Source of the DNA: Peromyscus leucopus
Lineage: Eukaryota > Chordata > Mammalia > Rodentia > Cricetidae
DNA: 64,000 nt
NCBI RefSeq assembly: GCF_004664715.2
Contig: NC_051069.1
Span: 8,323,501-8,387,500, forward strand
Direction: 5' to 3'
A model generated the notes under the pieces. That model did not search any database. It was not told the origin of the DNA and saw only the letters and a program-made list of their open reading frames with translations. Of the stretch, positions 42,962 through 52,407 are shown in pieces. How positions within the stretch are numbered: the first letter of the stretch is position 1; every line of letters starts with the position of its first letter. The position numbers and the translations under genes are program-made.

Positions 42962-43654
42962 GGATACTGACTTTCAGATCACGTGATAAAATACTAAATG
43001 ATCATGCATGGATTAATTCATGGGGAGTCATTCTGAACCTCCAACAGCTCCTTTCCCTCTACCTGAATGTCCTTCTGGCAGCTTTGACCCCAGCATCCCT
43101 CTCTAGGCCGGACTCATCTCCCCACCCGATAGCAGATGCTCTCCAGGGGTGTGTTGGCGGAGGGCTCCAGAGCATGTGGGGAAAAATTAAATCTCCTCAG
43201 TGTATGATTTGATCTAACAGGAGAAAAGTCCATTTTATTAAATATTTAGTGTGCACTGACAAGTGGCGCATGGATATTCGTTATTAATAAATTTACATAC
43301 ATTGGAGTGAATTGCAAAAGTTTTTCATGCAACAGGAGTGAAAACAAGCAGATACCATCACTGAAAATATCCTCCCTGTCCCCCCAGCCTCCCCTACCCT
43401 GTCCCTGACCCCTCACTCTAGCTGTTTCCAGACTCTCCCTCACTCAACATCCTCTTGGGGGAAGCCTCACCTCAGGCCTTTGGATCATTCTCCCCTGGGT
43501 TCCAGAGGACCCTTGGATGCAGCCTGGCCCTCAGCGGGGCTGGACCCTGCCCCAAAGATCTAACACCAGACCTGGATCCAGTTTCTGCCAAGGCTGAAGC
43601 CCTAGGCCTCTGCATATGTAGGTACTATGGGTAATCTTTTTTTGTTGGGAAAGC
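42962..43654. other. Non-repetitive stretch containing a candidate enhancer
   Basis: Includes the block 43170-43345, listed separately. Otherwise unremarkable. Confidence 0.4.
43170..43345. promoter_or_regulatory. Candidate conserved noncoding element
   Basis: GGGGAAAAATTAAATCTCCT, TCCATTTTATTAAATATTTA, TGCACTGACAAGTGGCGCAT, CGTTATTAATAAATTTACAT and GAATTGCAAAAGTTTTTCAT form about 175 bp of AT-rich non-repeat DNA. It has HOX/CDX-like TTTATTA and AATAAA cores and a C/EBP-like TTGCAAAA. Inferred from composition and motif content. Confidence 0.4.
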
Positions 43655-43945
43655 ACATGTTTTCGTGTGGGTGGGTGCACATGTGTGTGCAGGTGCACGA
43701 GGTCAAAGGTCAGCCTTACGTGCCATTCCTCAGGTGTCCACCTTGCTTTTTGTGAATGTGAGCTCCCTAATTTGTCGAGGCTGCCTAGCCTGTGAGTCCC
43801 AGGGTCTGCCTCCATCTCTCCAGCACTGGGATTCCAAGCACATACCATCCCACCCAACTTTTCCATGGGTTCAGAGCACTGGACTCAGGTCCTTGCGTTT
43901 GCTTGGCATACACTTGACTAACTGAGCCATCTTGCTGCCCTGTGA
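43655..43945 (-). repeat. Composite SINE (B4/RSINE1-like), antisense
   Basis: GAGGTCAAAGGTCAGCCTTA, TCCTCAGGTGTCCACCTTGC, CAGCACTGGGATTCCAAGCA and ACACTTGACTAACTGAGCCA are in the same reversed order as at 19737-20082. Confidence 0.72.
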
Positions 43946-44369
43946 TCCAGTCATCACCTCGACTGAAATAAGAACTGCCTAGGAGACCAGAAAGCACATT
44001 TCTGAGTGTGTCTGTGACATTCCCAGAAAAGATTTAACTAAGGAGAAAGACCTTCGCGATTGGGGGAGGCGCCCTCTCATAGGCTGAGTGCCCAAATGGA
44101 GCCATCAGGGAAGAAGGAGGGAGTACCCATCGCAGACCTCCTCCCCCTCTGTTTCCCAGCTGCCCCGAAGTGAGCAGCTCGGCCCCACCACATCTTCCAC
44201 TGTGATGCTCCTGCCTCACCCCAGAGGCAGAGACAACAGAGCCAGCAGACCTTGGACAAAAACTCTGGGACTGACTGGGAGCCAAGGAAGTCTTTCCTCC
44301 TTCAAGCTGTTTCTCTCCTCCATAAAAACCAATACTCAAGATATCCCAACAACGTTTTCTAAAAATGCC
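43946..44369. other. Non-repetitive stretch
   Basis: No feature recognised. Confidence 0.4.
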
Positions 44370-44578
44370 CTTTTATTGAGACAGTCTCATTTAGCCCAGG
44401 CTAGCCTCCAACTCACTATGTGGCTGAGGATGACCTTGAAGTCCTGATCCTCCTGCCTCCACTCCCTAAGTGCTGGGATTACAGCATGCATCCAGTCAAT
44501 ATAATGATGGGAATTGAACCCAGAGCCTTCTGAATGCTGGGAGAGTACTCTACTGACTGAGGTACAGCCACGGCTCCT
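44370..44578 (-). repeat. B4 SINE, antisense
   Basis: TATTGAGACAGTCTCATTTA, GCCCAGGCTAGCCTCCAACT, AGTGCTGGGATTACAGCATG and the ID tail GGGAGAGTACTCTACTGACT. Confidence 0.88.
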
Positions 44579-44639
44579 AAAGAAAGAGCCTTGAAGTGGT
44601 CTGTAGAGGAGTCCAAGCTAGAAAGACTGTTAATATCTA

Positions 44640-45072
44640 CCGATGGGAGGTGGACAAAAGAAAAAAGAAAGAAAAAAGACCCAGAAACATATATGGGGAT
44701 ATATATATACAAGATGGCCTATTATACAGCTATTAAAAATTATATTCTTAAGAAAGTTCTAAGAACATTAGGGAAATTTTCAAACTATGAACTCAAGTGT
44801 AAACACAGACCACAAAATCCATATTCAATGTACTCTCAACATGAATATGTAATGTGTATGAAAAATGAGCCTGGAAGGAAAGCTGGTTCCCGAGATCTGT
44901 GCCTTCGTCCACCCCATGTGAGTGCAGCCAACATCCACAGATGTCCTTTTGCTGGCCTGAAGCTAAACTCAATCTAATGAACCTAAACTGATTTTGTTTT
45001 ACATTTCTGAGTCTTTCTACTTTCCACAAAGAACTTACATTATACTTTATACTTACAAAAATGAAATAAAGC
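44640..45072 (+). mobile_element. Old L1 (L1M) 3' UTR fragment
   Basis: GATGGCCTATTATACAGCTA, TTAAAAATTATATTCTTAAG, AATGAGCCTGGAAGGAAAGC and TACTTTCCACAAAGAACTTA with a final AAATGAAATAAAG follow the L1M pattern (tggaatattatgcagctattaaaa / gactggaaggaaata / ttcc...aatgaac). A non-matching segment around 44890-44970 may be an insertion or drift. Confidence 0.68.
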
Positions 45073-45076
45073 CAGC

Positions 45077-45100
45077 TTTTTTTTTTTTTTTTTTTTTTTT
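45077..45100. repeat. Poly-T run
   Basis: T run of about 24 bases followed by AATAAAGCCCAC, which echoes AATAAAGCCAGC just before it. The run may separate a short duplication. Confidence 0.8.
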
Positions 45101-45103
45101 AAT

Positions 45104-45837
45104 AAAGCCCACTCTGAAATCTGAATTGTGTGCACGGTCTCCTGCTGGCTCATGGCGTGGCTTTCCTCCTTGTAAAGTCTCCAGGGGGTAATCAGAGGCT
45201 CTTTTACTGAAAGAAGGGAGGGGCCATGTCCCAGGTCCTCACTTTCCCTAGTAATCTAAGGATCTCACTCTTATGATGAGTCACCCTCTATCCAACTTGG
45301 TTCCAGGCCCCTAGGATATGAGTGGCAAGCTCTGGGTTGGCCAGCAAATGTCTGTGAGAGTTGGCAGCTTGGCCCCATCTCTCCTGGCATCCAGGTGTAA
45401 ATGGATTCGAATTTTGACAGGAAAGAATGGAGTCAGAGAGAACTTTCAGCATGGTGGATAAGTCCACGGTGGAGAGACTCCATCTTCCACGTGCTCAGAA
45501 GTAGCTGAGTGGAAAAGCATGCTCACTTGGGGGCGAGGGAGGCTGCTTCCAGCCCAGAGACCCCTGGAGCTGCGTCTAGAGGGACCACCATTGGAATACC
45601 AGCAAAAGTTTCAAACACAAGTCTGAGTCCCTCTGGCTGGCAATATATCTCATCCAGGAAGGGTGCGGTCAGAACTAAGCAGCCTCCGTGCCGTTTAGAG
45701 TCAGAGGGAAGAGACTCTGAAGGGATGCTCCTGGGGCTCAGAGACAGCCTAGGACACAACCTCCACAGCCCGGTACTCAGCACCCACAATCCCAGGGAGA
45801 CCCCTTTTCTCTAACCCTACCCTCAGTCCACCTGTGA
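45104..45837. other. Non-repetitive stretch
   Basis: No exon or named repeat. Confidence 0.4.
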
Positions 45838-45842
45838 CATCC

Positions 45843-46181
45843 TGTCTTAGTTTGGTTTCTGCTGCTGTGAAGAGACACCATGACCTCAGCAACTCTTACA
45901 AAGGAAACGTTATTTGAGGGGGCTCGCCTACAGTTCAGAGGTCCAGTCCATTATCATCACGATGGGGGGGAGCATGGTGGTGTGCAGGCAGGCATGGTGC
46001 TGGAGCTGAGAGTACTACAACTTGCAGGCAACCAGAAGTCAACTGACTCACTGGGCTATAGCTTGAGCATAGGAAACCTCAAAGCCTACCCCCACAATGA
46101 CACGCTTGTCCAACAAGGCCACACCTCCTAATAGTGCCACTCCCTGAGATTATGGGGGCCGGAAACATTCAAACCACCACA
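45843..46181 (-). mobile_element. MaLR LTR (MT/ORR1-type), antisense, with target duplication
   Basis: Begins TGTCTTAGTTTGGTTTCTGC and ends AACCACCACA. Flanked by CATCC at 45838-45842 and 46182-46186, a perfect 5-bp duplication as expected for ERVL/MaLR integration. Consensus phrases CCACACCTCCTAATAGTGCC and GTCCAGTCCATTATCATC are present. Confidence 0.9.
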
Positions 46182-46186
46182 CATCC

Positions 46187-46565
46187 CTTGTGTACTTCTT
46201 CCTCCAGTCTCAGCCCTAGCTACACAGCTGGGTTCCTCCATCCTCTCTGCCCCCCTCTTCCTCAGGTCAGTGTGGACCCAGAGCATCTAGGCCTGTGCTG
46301 GGGAGGGAGCCCAGCCTCAGGCTGCTCTCAGAAGGGAGAGGGAAGGGGAACAGACTCAGAAAGTGAAATGGGAGGGCACACAGGAGGCTGAGATCAAACA
46401 TGAGGGCTGTGGAGTCCGGGGTGAGAGGATGACATGGGGCACTATGAGGAGACTCTATGTGGGAAGGTCGTCTGTCCCTCTGCAACGTCATCAAGGATCA
46501 ATGGCCTCTGATGGTAATAATGTCCTAACACCCTAAAATCCACAAGACTGAAAACTTGCACCCAA
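46187..46565. other. Non-repetitive stretch
   Basis: No feature recognised. Confidence 0.4.
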
Positions 46566-46708
46566 AATGGGTGTGATGGCACACATCTGTAATCCCAGCA
46601 CTCGGGGAGATGAAGGCAGGAGGGTCAGAAGTTCAAGGTCATCCTTGGCCACATAGAGAGCTTGAGGACACCCTGGACTATGTGAGACCCTTTTTCCAAG
46701 GCCCAAAA
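46566..46708 (+). repeat. B1 SINE (older subfamily)
   Basis: GTGTGATGGCACACATCTGT, AATCCCAGCACTCGGGGAGA, CAAGGTCATCCTTGGCCACA and ATGTGAGACCCTTTTTCCAA. Confidence 0.8.
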
Positions 46709-46822
46709 GGAAACCTTGTGCCCAGGTTATCTCACTGATAACCCCATGGGAGGTGGCTTTTATAAGCATCTGAAAAAAATGAATGGAGGTCCTGGCCACA
46801 CACCACAGACATACCCAAACAT

Positions 46823-46823
<1 letters not shown>

Positions 46824-46871
<48 letters not shown>
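46824..46871. repeat. (CA)n microsatellite
   Basis: Perfect CA run of about 24 units. Confidence 0.97.
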
Positions 46872-46874
<3 letters not shown>

Positions 46875-47155
46875 CATGTAAGCATAAGCACTACACATGT
46901 GCACACTGAGATACATGTACACATGTGCATGCACACACCACACACCACAGCACACATAGAGTATACATGTGTAAACACTGCACACATGCATACTTATCAC
47001 ATGTGTACGCATGTACATACACAGTACACACACACACCATAGAGTGCACATACAGACTTACCACACATCCATGCACAGATGCCATGCATGTCCTCCTCCA
47101 TCATGTATGTATACACATGTACCTGAACAGCACATCTAGGCACACACACGCTCCC
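46872..47155. repeat. CA/CATG-rich low-complexity tract
   Basis: ACACATG, ACATGTGCA and CACACCAC words alternate for about 280 bp downstream of the CA run. This looks like a decayed, expanded alternating purine-pyrimidine region. Confidence 0.75.
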
Positions 47156-47455
47156 AACCCACCAGCCATCAGTGTAATCAAGTGCCTGCTGGGCAGCCCC
47201 CTCTGGGTGCCCATGTTTCTGCACTGACGTATTTATAACAGAGGAGAGCAGTCATCTGTGGTGACCGGGCACTAGCCCTCCTTGCCGAGGTCAAGTTCCA
47301 TTCTCCTCAGGAGCAGCTGCTCAGCCAGCGTGATGGAGTGTGCACAGGCTGCAGCTGGAAGAGGACATCGGTCTCTGGCCTGGCACCTGCTTCTGCCTCC
47401 CCAGCAACCTGCCCATCCCCCCTCTCTCCCCACTCAGTGTCTCCACGCAGTGACA
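47156..47455. other. Non-repetitive stretch
   Basis: No feature recognised. Confidence 0.4.
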
Positions 47456-47592
47456 CCCCCGGACCCCAACCTTTCACCCAACAGTTTCTTTTTTTTTTTT
47501 TTTTTTTTTTTTCCCTTTTAGTACTTTAGCCGGCGCTCACTCCAGGACCCCGCCTGCCCCCGGACCCCAACCTTTCACCCAACAGTTTCTTT
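47456..47592 (-). mobile_element. Short retro-insertion flanked by a 36-bp direct repeat
   Basis: An identical 36-bp segment starting CCCCCGGACCCCAACC and ending AGTTTCTTT occurs at 47456-47491 and 47557-47592. Between them are about 21 further T and 44 bp of unfamiliar sequence (CCCTTTTAGTACTTTAGCCG, then GCGCTCACTCCAGGACCCCG). This is the layout of a minus-strand retrotransposed piece with a poly-A tail and target duplication. The site CT/AAAG on the minus strand fits L1-type endonuclease loosely. The donor RNA is not recognised, and the duplication is longer than usual. Confidence 0.6.
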
Positions 47593-48000
47593 AGGGGGTC
47601 CTTCCCCTTCTGGAAGCTTCCTTCATGCCTATGTCTGGCTTCCCTTTAGACTTAGGGCCAGATACCTGTGCTCCCTCCCCTAGAGCGCTGACTCCAAGGA
47701 GCGCCAAGTGTCCTGTCGGAGGGAGATGTTTGGGCCCAGTTGGCACCAAAGGGGACATGTAGGCATGTGTGAAGGGTGGCAGAGAAAGACACAACTTGTT
47801 TTCTCAGCCTTGATGGCCCGAGTGTTCCACCCTCAAGGGCCTGAAGGGACGGTACCTAGCATGAGAGCAGCTGCTGTGTCCTCTGGTCCCAGCTGCACAG
47901 TACTGTCATCGGAGAAAGCAGAGGGGCTGCCTGACTGCAGTCCTAGCTGGGGACTTTGAAAGACTTCCATGAAGGTCCTGAATCCTCATACCAGCTTACT
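47593..48000. other. Non-repetitive stretch
   Basis: No feature recognised. Confidence 0.4.
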
Positions 48001-48005
48001 GTGTG

Positions 48006-48043
<38 letters not shown>

Positions 48044-48066
48044 GTGTGTGTGTGTGTGTGTGTGTG
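48001..48066. repeat. (TG)n microsatellite, interrupted
   Basis: TG run with one GTTG interruption. Confidence 0.95.
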
Positions 48067-48275
48067 CATGCACCTGTCTGTCTAGAACTCACAGATTCAG
48101 CTAGTCTAGATGACCAGCACACACAGAGATCCGCTTGTCTCTGTCTCCCCGGAGCTGGGGTCACAGCAAAACCATTCATGGCTCCTTTACATGGCTTCTG
48201 GGGATCAAGGTCAAGTCTTCATGCCAGTGTGGCAAGTGTTCCACTGCCTGAGCTGTGTCCCAGCTTACTCTCTGC
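48067..48275 (-). repeat. Composite SINE (B4-like), antisense
   Basis: GATGACCAGCACACACAGAG, CCCCGGAGCTGGGGTCACAG, GGCTTCTGGGGATCAAGGTC and GTGGCAAGTGTTCCACTGCC. It sits downstream of the TG run that forms its reversed 3' end. Confidence 0.62.
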
Positions 48276-48800
48276 CTCTGTACGATGCACACCTAAAAAG
48301 CACCCTCTCAGTCTCACCTTCCTGAGTCAGCCACCGAGGCAAGCTCTGATGCCTTTATGGAGAACAGAGAGCACTGGTCCCCAGACATGGAGGCCACCTC
48401 CCATGCAGTCCTTATGAGCTGCGCTAAATCCCCCACAGTGAGAGGGGAGGTACACTGAGTCGCCCAAGCCTACTACTCCCTCTAGTTTCTCAAGAGGGAG
48501 CATGAGTCAACTTTGGTCCCTTCATCTGGAGCTCTGGCTAAGAGACTTCTATAGACTCTGGGACCAGGGACCATACCAGCACAGCAGGTCAGGGATGTCC
48601 CGGACCAGAAAAGCCAGCACCCCAGGGGTGATGCTTAGCCTCTCACCACAGCTTGCCTGCTTAAAAGAAGAATACAACCTAAATGAAAACTAGGACCTGA
48701 ACACTAAGAAGGAAACTGAGTCAGGCAGTCCCAGCTCTAACCCCAGGTACTCCTGTGCTTTCTTTCCTCACCTCATGCAAATTAACCAAAACAAGATTCT
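48276..48800. other. Non-repetitive stretch
   Basis: No feature recognised. Confidence 0.4.
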
Positions 48801-49036
48801 GGTCTGGGGAAATAGCTTAGTTAGTTAGTAGTAGTTGCCTAACATTTACAAGGCCCTGACTCTCATCCCCAGCACCACATAAAACTGGTGTGGTGGCACA
48901 TCCCTGTAATTCCAGCACCCGGGAGCTATCAGCAGGAATTTTGGAAGTTGAAAGCCATCCTCAGCTACATAGAAAGCCTGAAGTTAGCTGGGGCTACATG
49001 AGACCCTGTTTTAAAAACAAACAAACAAAAACACAC
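48801..49036 (+). repeat. B4 SINE
   Basis: TCTGGGGAAATAGCTTAGTT, CTCTCATCCCCAGCACCACA, TGTGGTGGCACATCCCTGTA, CTGGGGCTACATGAGACCCT and an A-rich AAACAAACAAACA tail. Confidence 0.85.
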
Positions 49037-49062
49037 AGTTTTTAACAGTTAGAAACAATCAG

Positions 49063-49211
49063 CCCTGCTGGGTGTGGTGGCGCACACCATTTACCCCAGC
49101 ACTTGGGAGGCAGAGGCAGGTGGATCTCTGTGAGTCTGAGGCCAGCCTGGGCTACAGAGAGAGTTCCAGGACAGTTAGGGCTACACAGAGAAATCTGTCT
49201 CCAAAAACCAG
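49063..49211 (+). repeat. B1 SINE
   Basis: CTGCTGGGTGTGGTGGCGCA, CCCCAGCACTTGGGAGGCAG and GCTACACAGAGAAATCTGTC. A GAAA/GGGA array continues from its tail. Confidence 0.93.
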
Positions 49212-49264
49212 AGCGAAAGAAAGAAAGAAGGAAGGGAGGGAGGGAGGGAGGGAGGGAGGGAGGA

Positions 49265-49308
<44 letters not shown>

Positions 49309-49309
49309 G

Positions 49310-49344
<35 letters not shown>

Positions 49345-49376
49345 AAAGAGAGAGAGAAAAGAAAGGAAGAGAGAAA
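49212..49376. repeat. (GAAA)n/(GGGA)n purine array
   Basis: About 165 bp of pure purine tetranucleotides: GAAA, then GGGA, then GAAA with GAGA. All three plus-strand frames stay open over it, which explains the K/E-rich artefact frames here. Confidence 0.95.
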
Positions 49377-49385
49377 CAGTCAGCC

Positions 49386-49549
49386 CAGAGGCCACTAAAA
49401 TGGCTCAGCAGGTAAAGGTGCTTGCCACTAATCCTAACAACATGGATTCGATCTCCTGAACCCACATGGTAGGAAAGAATCAATTTCTACAAGTTGTCCT
49501 CTGACCTGTACATGAGCACTGTGGCACATGCTAGCACCTGTACACAAAA
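49386..49549 (+). repeat. B3 SINE
   Basis: ACTAAAATGGCTCAGCAGGT, AAAGGTGCTTGCCACTAATC, AAGTTGTCCTCTGACCTGTA and a GGAA tail. Confidence 0.86.
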
Positions 49550-49632
49550 GGAAAGAAGGAAGGAAGGAAGGAAGGAAGGAAGGAAGGAAGGAAAGAAGGA
49601 AAGGGAGGGAAGGAAGGAAGGAAGGAAGGAGC
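49550..49632. repeat. (GGAA)n array
   Basis: Consecutive GGAA units for about 80 bp at the B3 tail. Confidence 0.95.
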
Positions 49633-49689
49633 CAGCCCAGATTAACTAATACAAAGAGACTAAACAGACAGTGAAAAAAAAAAACATGG

Positions 49690-50010
49690 ATCTTAATTGG
49701 AATGTGATTTGGGGAATAAACTCAGTTAAAGAGACATTGGGGGACAATAGAGAAAACTTTAATATAGACTACACATTGGAAGACATTAGGAAATTATTAA
49801 TTTTGTTAGTTGTGATTATGTGTTCAGTTTTCAGAGACATGTACATGAATATCATGCTAGTTTAACTTTCAGACGGTTCTGCAAAGAGAACCGACGAAGT
49901 AGATGAAGCACCGGAAGACGCTCCAGCCACAGCTGAAAGCAGGGGATAGAGACGGTCCTCACTGGACTATTCTTTCTACTTTTCTAGTCTGTGAAGAGTT
50001 GGTAGGGAAA
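49690..50010 (+). mobile_element. Old L1 (L1M) 3' end fragment
   Basis: TTGGAAGACATTAGGAAATT, ATTAATTTTGTTAGTTGTGA, TTTCAGAGACATGTACATGA and CACTGGACTATTCTTTCTAC match the order of the L1M 3' region (gatattaaggaattattgttaatttt / ttagagatacata / tatactattctctctac). Confidence 0.65.
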
Positions 50011-50033
50011 CGTTAAAACAAAATATGGTGCTG

Positions 50034-50182
50034 GGCCGGGCGGTGGTGGCGCACGCCTTTAGTCCCAGCACTTGGGAGGCAGAGGCAGGTGGATCTCTGT
50101 GAGTTCAACACCTGCCTGGCCTACACAGTGAGTTCCAGGACAGCCAGGGCTACACAGTGAGACCCTGTCTCAACAAAAATAA
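50034..50182 (+). repeat. B1 SINE, young-looking
   Basis: GGGCCGGGCGGTGGTGGCGC retains many CpGs. AGTCCCAGCACTTGGGAGGC, CAGGACAGCCAGGGCTACAC and CTGTCTCAACAAAAATAAG follow. Least diverged B1 in the window. Confidence 0.95.
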
Positions 50183-50312
50183 GGCCAGGAAGATGGCTCA
50201 GCGGGTAACAGTCCTTACCATGCCCAACCACTCCAACAACTCCATTGTCTCTACACTCACACCATGGCACATGCACCCATACATACTTAATAGTACTTAA
50301 TTAATTAAAGTT
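50183..50312 (+). repeat. B3/B2-type SINE, diverged
   Basis: GCCAGGAAGATGGCTCAGCG, GTAACAGTCCTTACCATGCC and CACACCATGGCACATGCACC. The tail includes TTAATTAATTAAAG. Confidence 0.7.
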
Positions 50313-50469
50313 AAAACACCAACACCTGTAAAGGGGGGAAGACAGTTATAAAATATTTCCAGGCCCCCTGGTGCCAGAGCAAACCCTAAGACCAGCCTCC
50401 CTGTCCCGCCTGCTTACTTCCTCAGATCCATGAGTTTGCTTTGGGTTCTCCCCACCCATACACACATAT

Positions 50470-50880
50470 ACCTGACAGACCTGGGGACCAGATCCAGGGA
50501 GTCACTTACTAGGCAAGCATTCTTTTTTTTTTTTTTTTTTTTTTAAAGATTTATTTATTATGTATACATTGTTCTGTCTGTACATATCCCCACAGGCCAG
50601 AAGATGGCACCAGAACTCATTACAGATGGTTGTGAGCCACCATGTGGTTGCTGGGAATTGAACTCAGGACCTTTGGAAGAGCAAGCAGTGCTCTTAACCT
50701 CTGAGCCATCTCTCCAGCCCCCTAGGCAAGCATTCTACCACTGAGCTACACCCACAGCCCTTATAATTTTTATTTTGAGACAGGACTCACTGTATAGCCC
50801 AGACTGGCCTTGAACTCTCCACTCTCCTTCTGCAGCCTCCCGAATGCCAAACGTGGGCTACCACACCCAGCCAGAGCCTC
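50470..50880 (-). repeat. B4-type SINE (ID + B1), antisense, interrupted by B2
   Basis: A reversed ID part starts at about 50480 (CTGGGGACCAGATCCAGGGA), breaks at 50509-50523 and resumes at 50737 (ACCACTGAGCTACACCCACA). The reversed B1 part follows (TTTTGAGACAGGACTCACTG...CCACACCCAGCC). The host is thus older than the B2. Confidence 0.83.
50524..50721 (-). repeat. B2 SINE, antisense, with 15-bp target duplication
   Basis: T-run, then AAAGATTTATTTATTATGTA, CAGGCCAGAAGATGGCACCA, CATGTGGTTGCTGGGAATTG and AGCCATCTCTCCAGCCCC. Flanked by CTAGGCAAGCATTCT at 50509-50523 and 50722-50736, a perfect duplication. The element looks young. Confidence 0.95.
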
Positions 50881-51077
50881 AAGTATTCTTATCTCTAAAG
50901 TAGGGATAATAAAAGCCACCCTCACCTAGTCCTGAGGACTGAATGAGCTTGAACATGGAGAAGTATGTGGAACCTGGATAGCCTACAAAGAACACCCATT
51001 CCTGCCCCTCTCTTGTCTTCTCTACCTGAAAAACGAGTCAAGGAAGGATGTCTCCTTCCAGAACGATAAAGTGAACA

Positions 51078-51292
51078 GGGCTGGGAGTGTGGCTCAGCTG
51101 GCCCTGCGTACATAAAGCCTTGGGTTTGCTTCTCCACACCACGCAAACCCAGTGTGGAAACACACACCTGCGATCCCAGCACTTGAGGCAGAGGCAGGAA
51201 GATCAGAAGTTCAAGTTCATCATCAACTACATATCGAGTCTGAGGTCAGCTTGATCTATAGGAGGAGATCCTACTTCCAACAACAACAAAGC
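51078..51292 (+). repeat. B4 SINE
   Basis: GCTGGGAGTGTGGCTCAGCT, ACACCTGCGATCCCAGCACT and TCAAGTTCATCATCAACTAC. Confidence 0.82.
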
Positions 51293-51500
51293 CCTAGATG
51301 TTTATATAAATCAAATACGAGGAAGAGTGGAGGGAAGGGAGCAGGCCACCAGGACCTTGTACCCTAGGGAACAACTCTGGTGAGTTTCTCGGTTGTTCCT
51401 ATGGTTTCATGAGTCCAGACTCAAAGCTAATGATTTTAGCAGCTTAGAGGTTCCAGCAGGTGTATACACAGGCTTGTTCTCTCTACCCAGCCTTTGGGCA
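51293..51500. other. Non-repetitive stretch
   Basis: No feature recognised. Confidence 0.4.
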
Positions 51501-51696
51501 GCCAGTGGACACCAAACACGCCCCACCAGTGAAGCCAGTGGACACCAAACACTCCCCACTGTGGAAGCCAGTGGACACCAAACACACCCCACTGTGGAAG
51601 CCAGTGGACACCAAACACACCCCACTGTGGAAGCCAGTGGACACCAACACACCATGAACATACACCAAACACACCCCACCTGTGGAAGCCAGTGAG
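51501..51696. repeat. 33-bp minisatellite
   Basis: Units starting GCCAGTGGACACCAAACAC recur at 51501, 51534, 51567, 51600 and 51633 with an exact 33-bp period. A rearranged copy reaches 51696, with GCCAGTG at 51688. Because 33 is a multiple of three, frames on both strands stay open as 11-residue repeats. Confidence 0.95.
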
Positions 51697-51829
51697 AAGA
51701 TGAGACTTCCGTCCTCCCACAGCTCACAATGTGCCTCGAAATCCCCACAGAGGCTGCATCAGAGAAGACCAAGAAGAGGCTCCCCCAACTGCTAGCACAC
51801 CACTTCTGTAGCGTCCTTGGAGCCAGCAC

Positions 51830-52230
51830 GACACCATGCCAAAAGCAACTTGAGGAGGAAAGAGTTTATTTCAGCGCACAGTTCCGCAGCATAGTCCACC
51901 ACTGAGGGCTGTCAGGGCGGGAACTCAAGCAGGGCAGGAACCTGAAAGTAGGGCCTGATGCAGAGACCATGGAGGGGTGCTGCTTACTAGCTTACATCTC
52001 ATGGCTTGCTGAGTCTGCCTTCTTATAGCACTCAGGACAACCAGTTCAAGGGTGGCACCACATGGTAAACTGCCTGCCATGCCTACCACCAAATCAACCA
52101 TCAATCAATAAAATGCACCACAGCCTTGTCTACAGGCCAATCTGGTGGGCGGGGGAGCATTTTCCATGTTAAAGTTCCCTCTTCCCAAATGACTCTCGCT
52201 TGTGTCAAGTTGACATAAAAGCAGCCAGCA
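51830..52230 (-). mobile_element. MaLR LTR (MT/ORR1-type), antisense
   Basis: GAGGAGGAAAGAGTTTATTT, GGAACTCAAGCAGGGCAGGA, GGAGGGGTGCTGCTTACTAG and TGTGTCAAGTTGACATAAAA, in consensus order. The 3'-most bases of the LTR (left side here) are missing. Confidence 0.85.
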
Positions 52231-52402
52231 CTGATGCCCAGCAGACACAGTGGCCACCTTTACTCTAGAAAGTCGGGGGAGGACCAGAGAGGAATCCAGT
52301 GACAAGGTAGCCTTTTCCCTCCCCAGCACAGACACTTAATTAAGAACAGGAATCTCTAAACACTGCATGAAAATGCCCAAGGTTTCGATGGAAAATCACT
52401 TA
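52231..52402. other. Non-repetitive spacer
   Basis: Short single-copy stretch between two LTRs. It ends in CCAAG, the target duplication of the next insertion. Confidence 0.4.
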
Positions 52403-52407
52403 CCAAG

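Noticed and set aside
44994..45191. Possible processed pseudogene ending in AATAAA and poly-T
   Set aside because: The body reads as an L1M 3' UTR; poly-T rather than poly-A follows on the plus strand.
46533..47051. 172-residue minus-strand, C/V-rich open frame
   Set aside because: Product of the CA/CATG-rich tract and a B1.
49072..49459. Two K/E/R-rich open frames
   Set aside because: Translation of a B1 followed by GAAA/GGGA arrays.
50034..50182. Possible 4.5S RNA or 7SL-derived RNA gene
   Set aside because: The sequence is an ordinary B1 SINE with an A-rich tail.
51501..51696. CRISPR-like array
   Set aside because: Contiguous tandem repeat with no spacers, in a mammalian genome.
51393..51829. 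Repeat-protein-like frames on both strands
   Set aside because: Caused by the 33-bp minisatellite, whose period is divisible by three.
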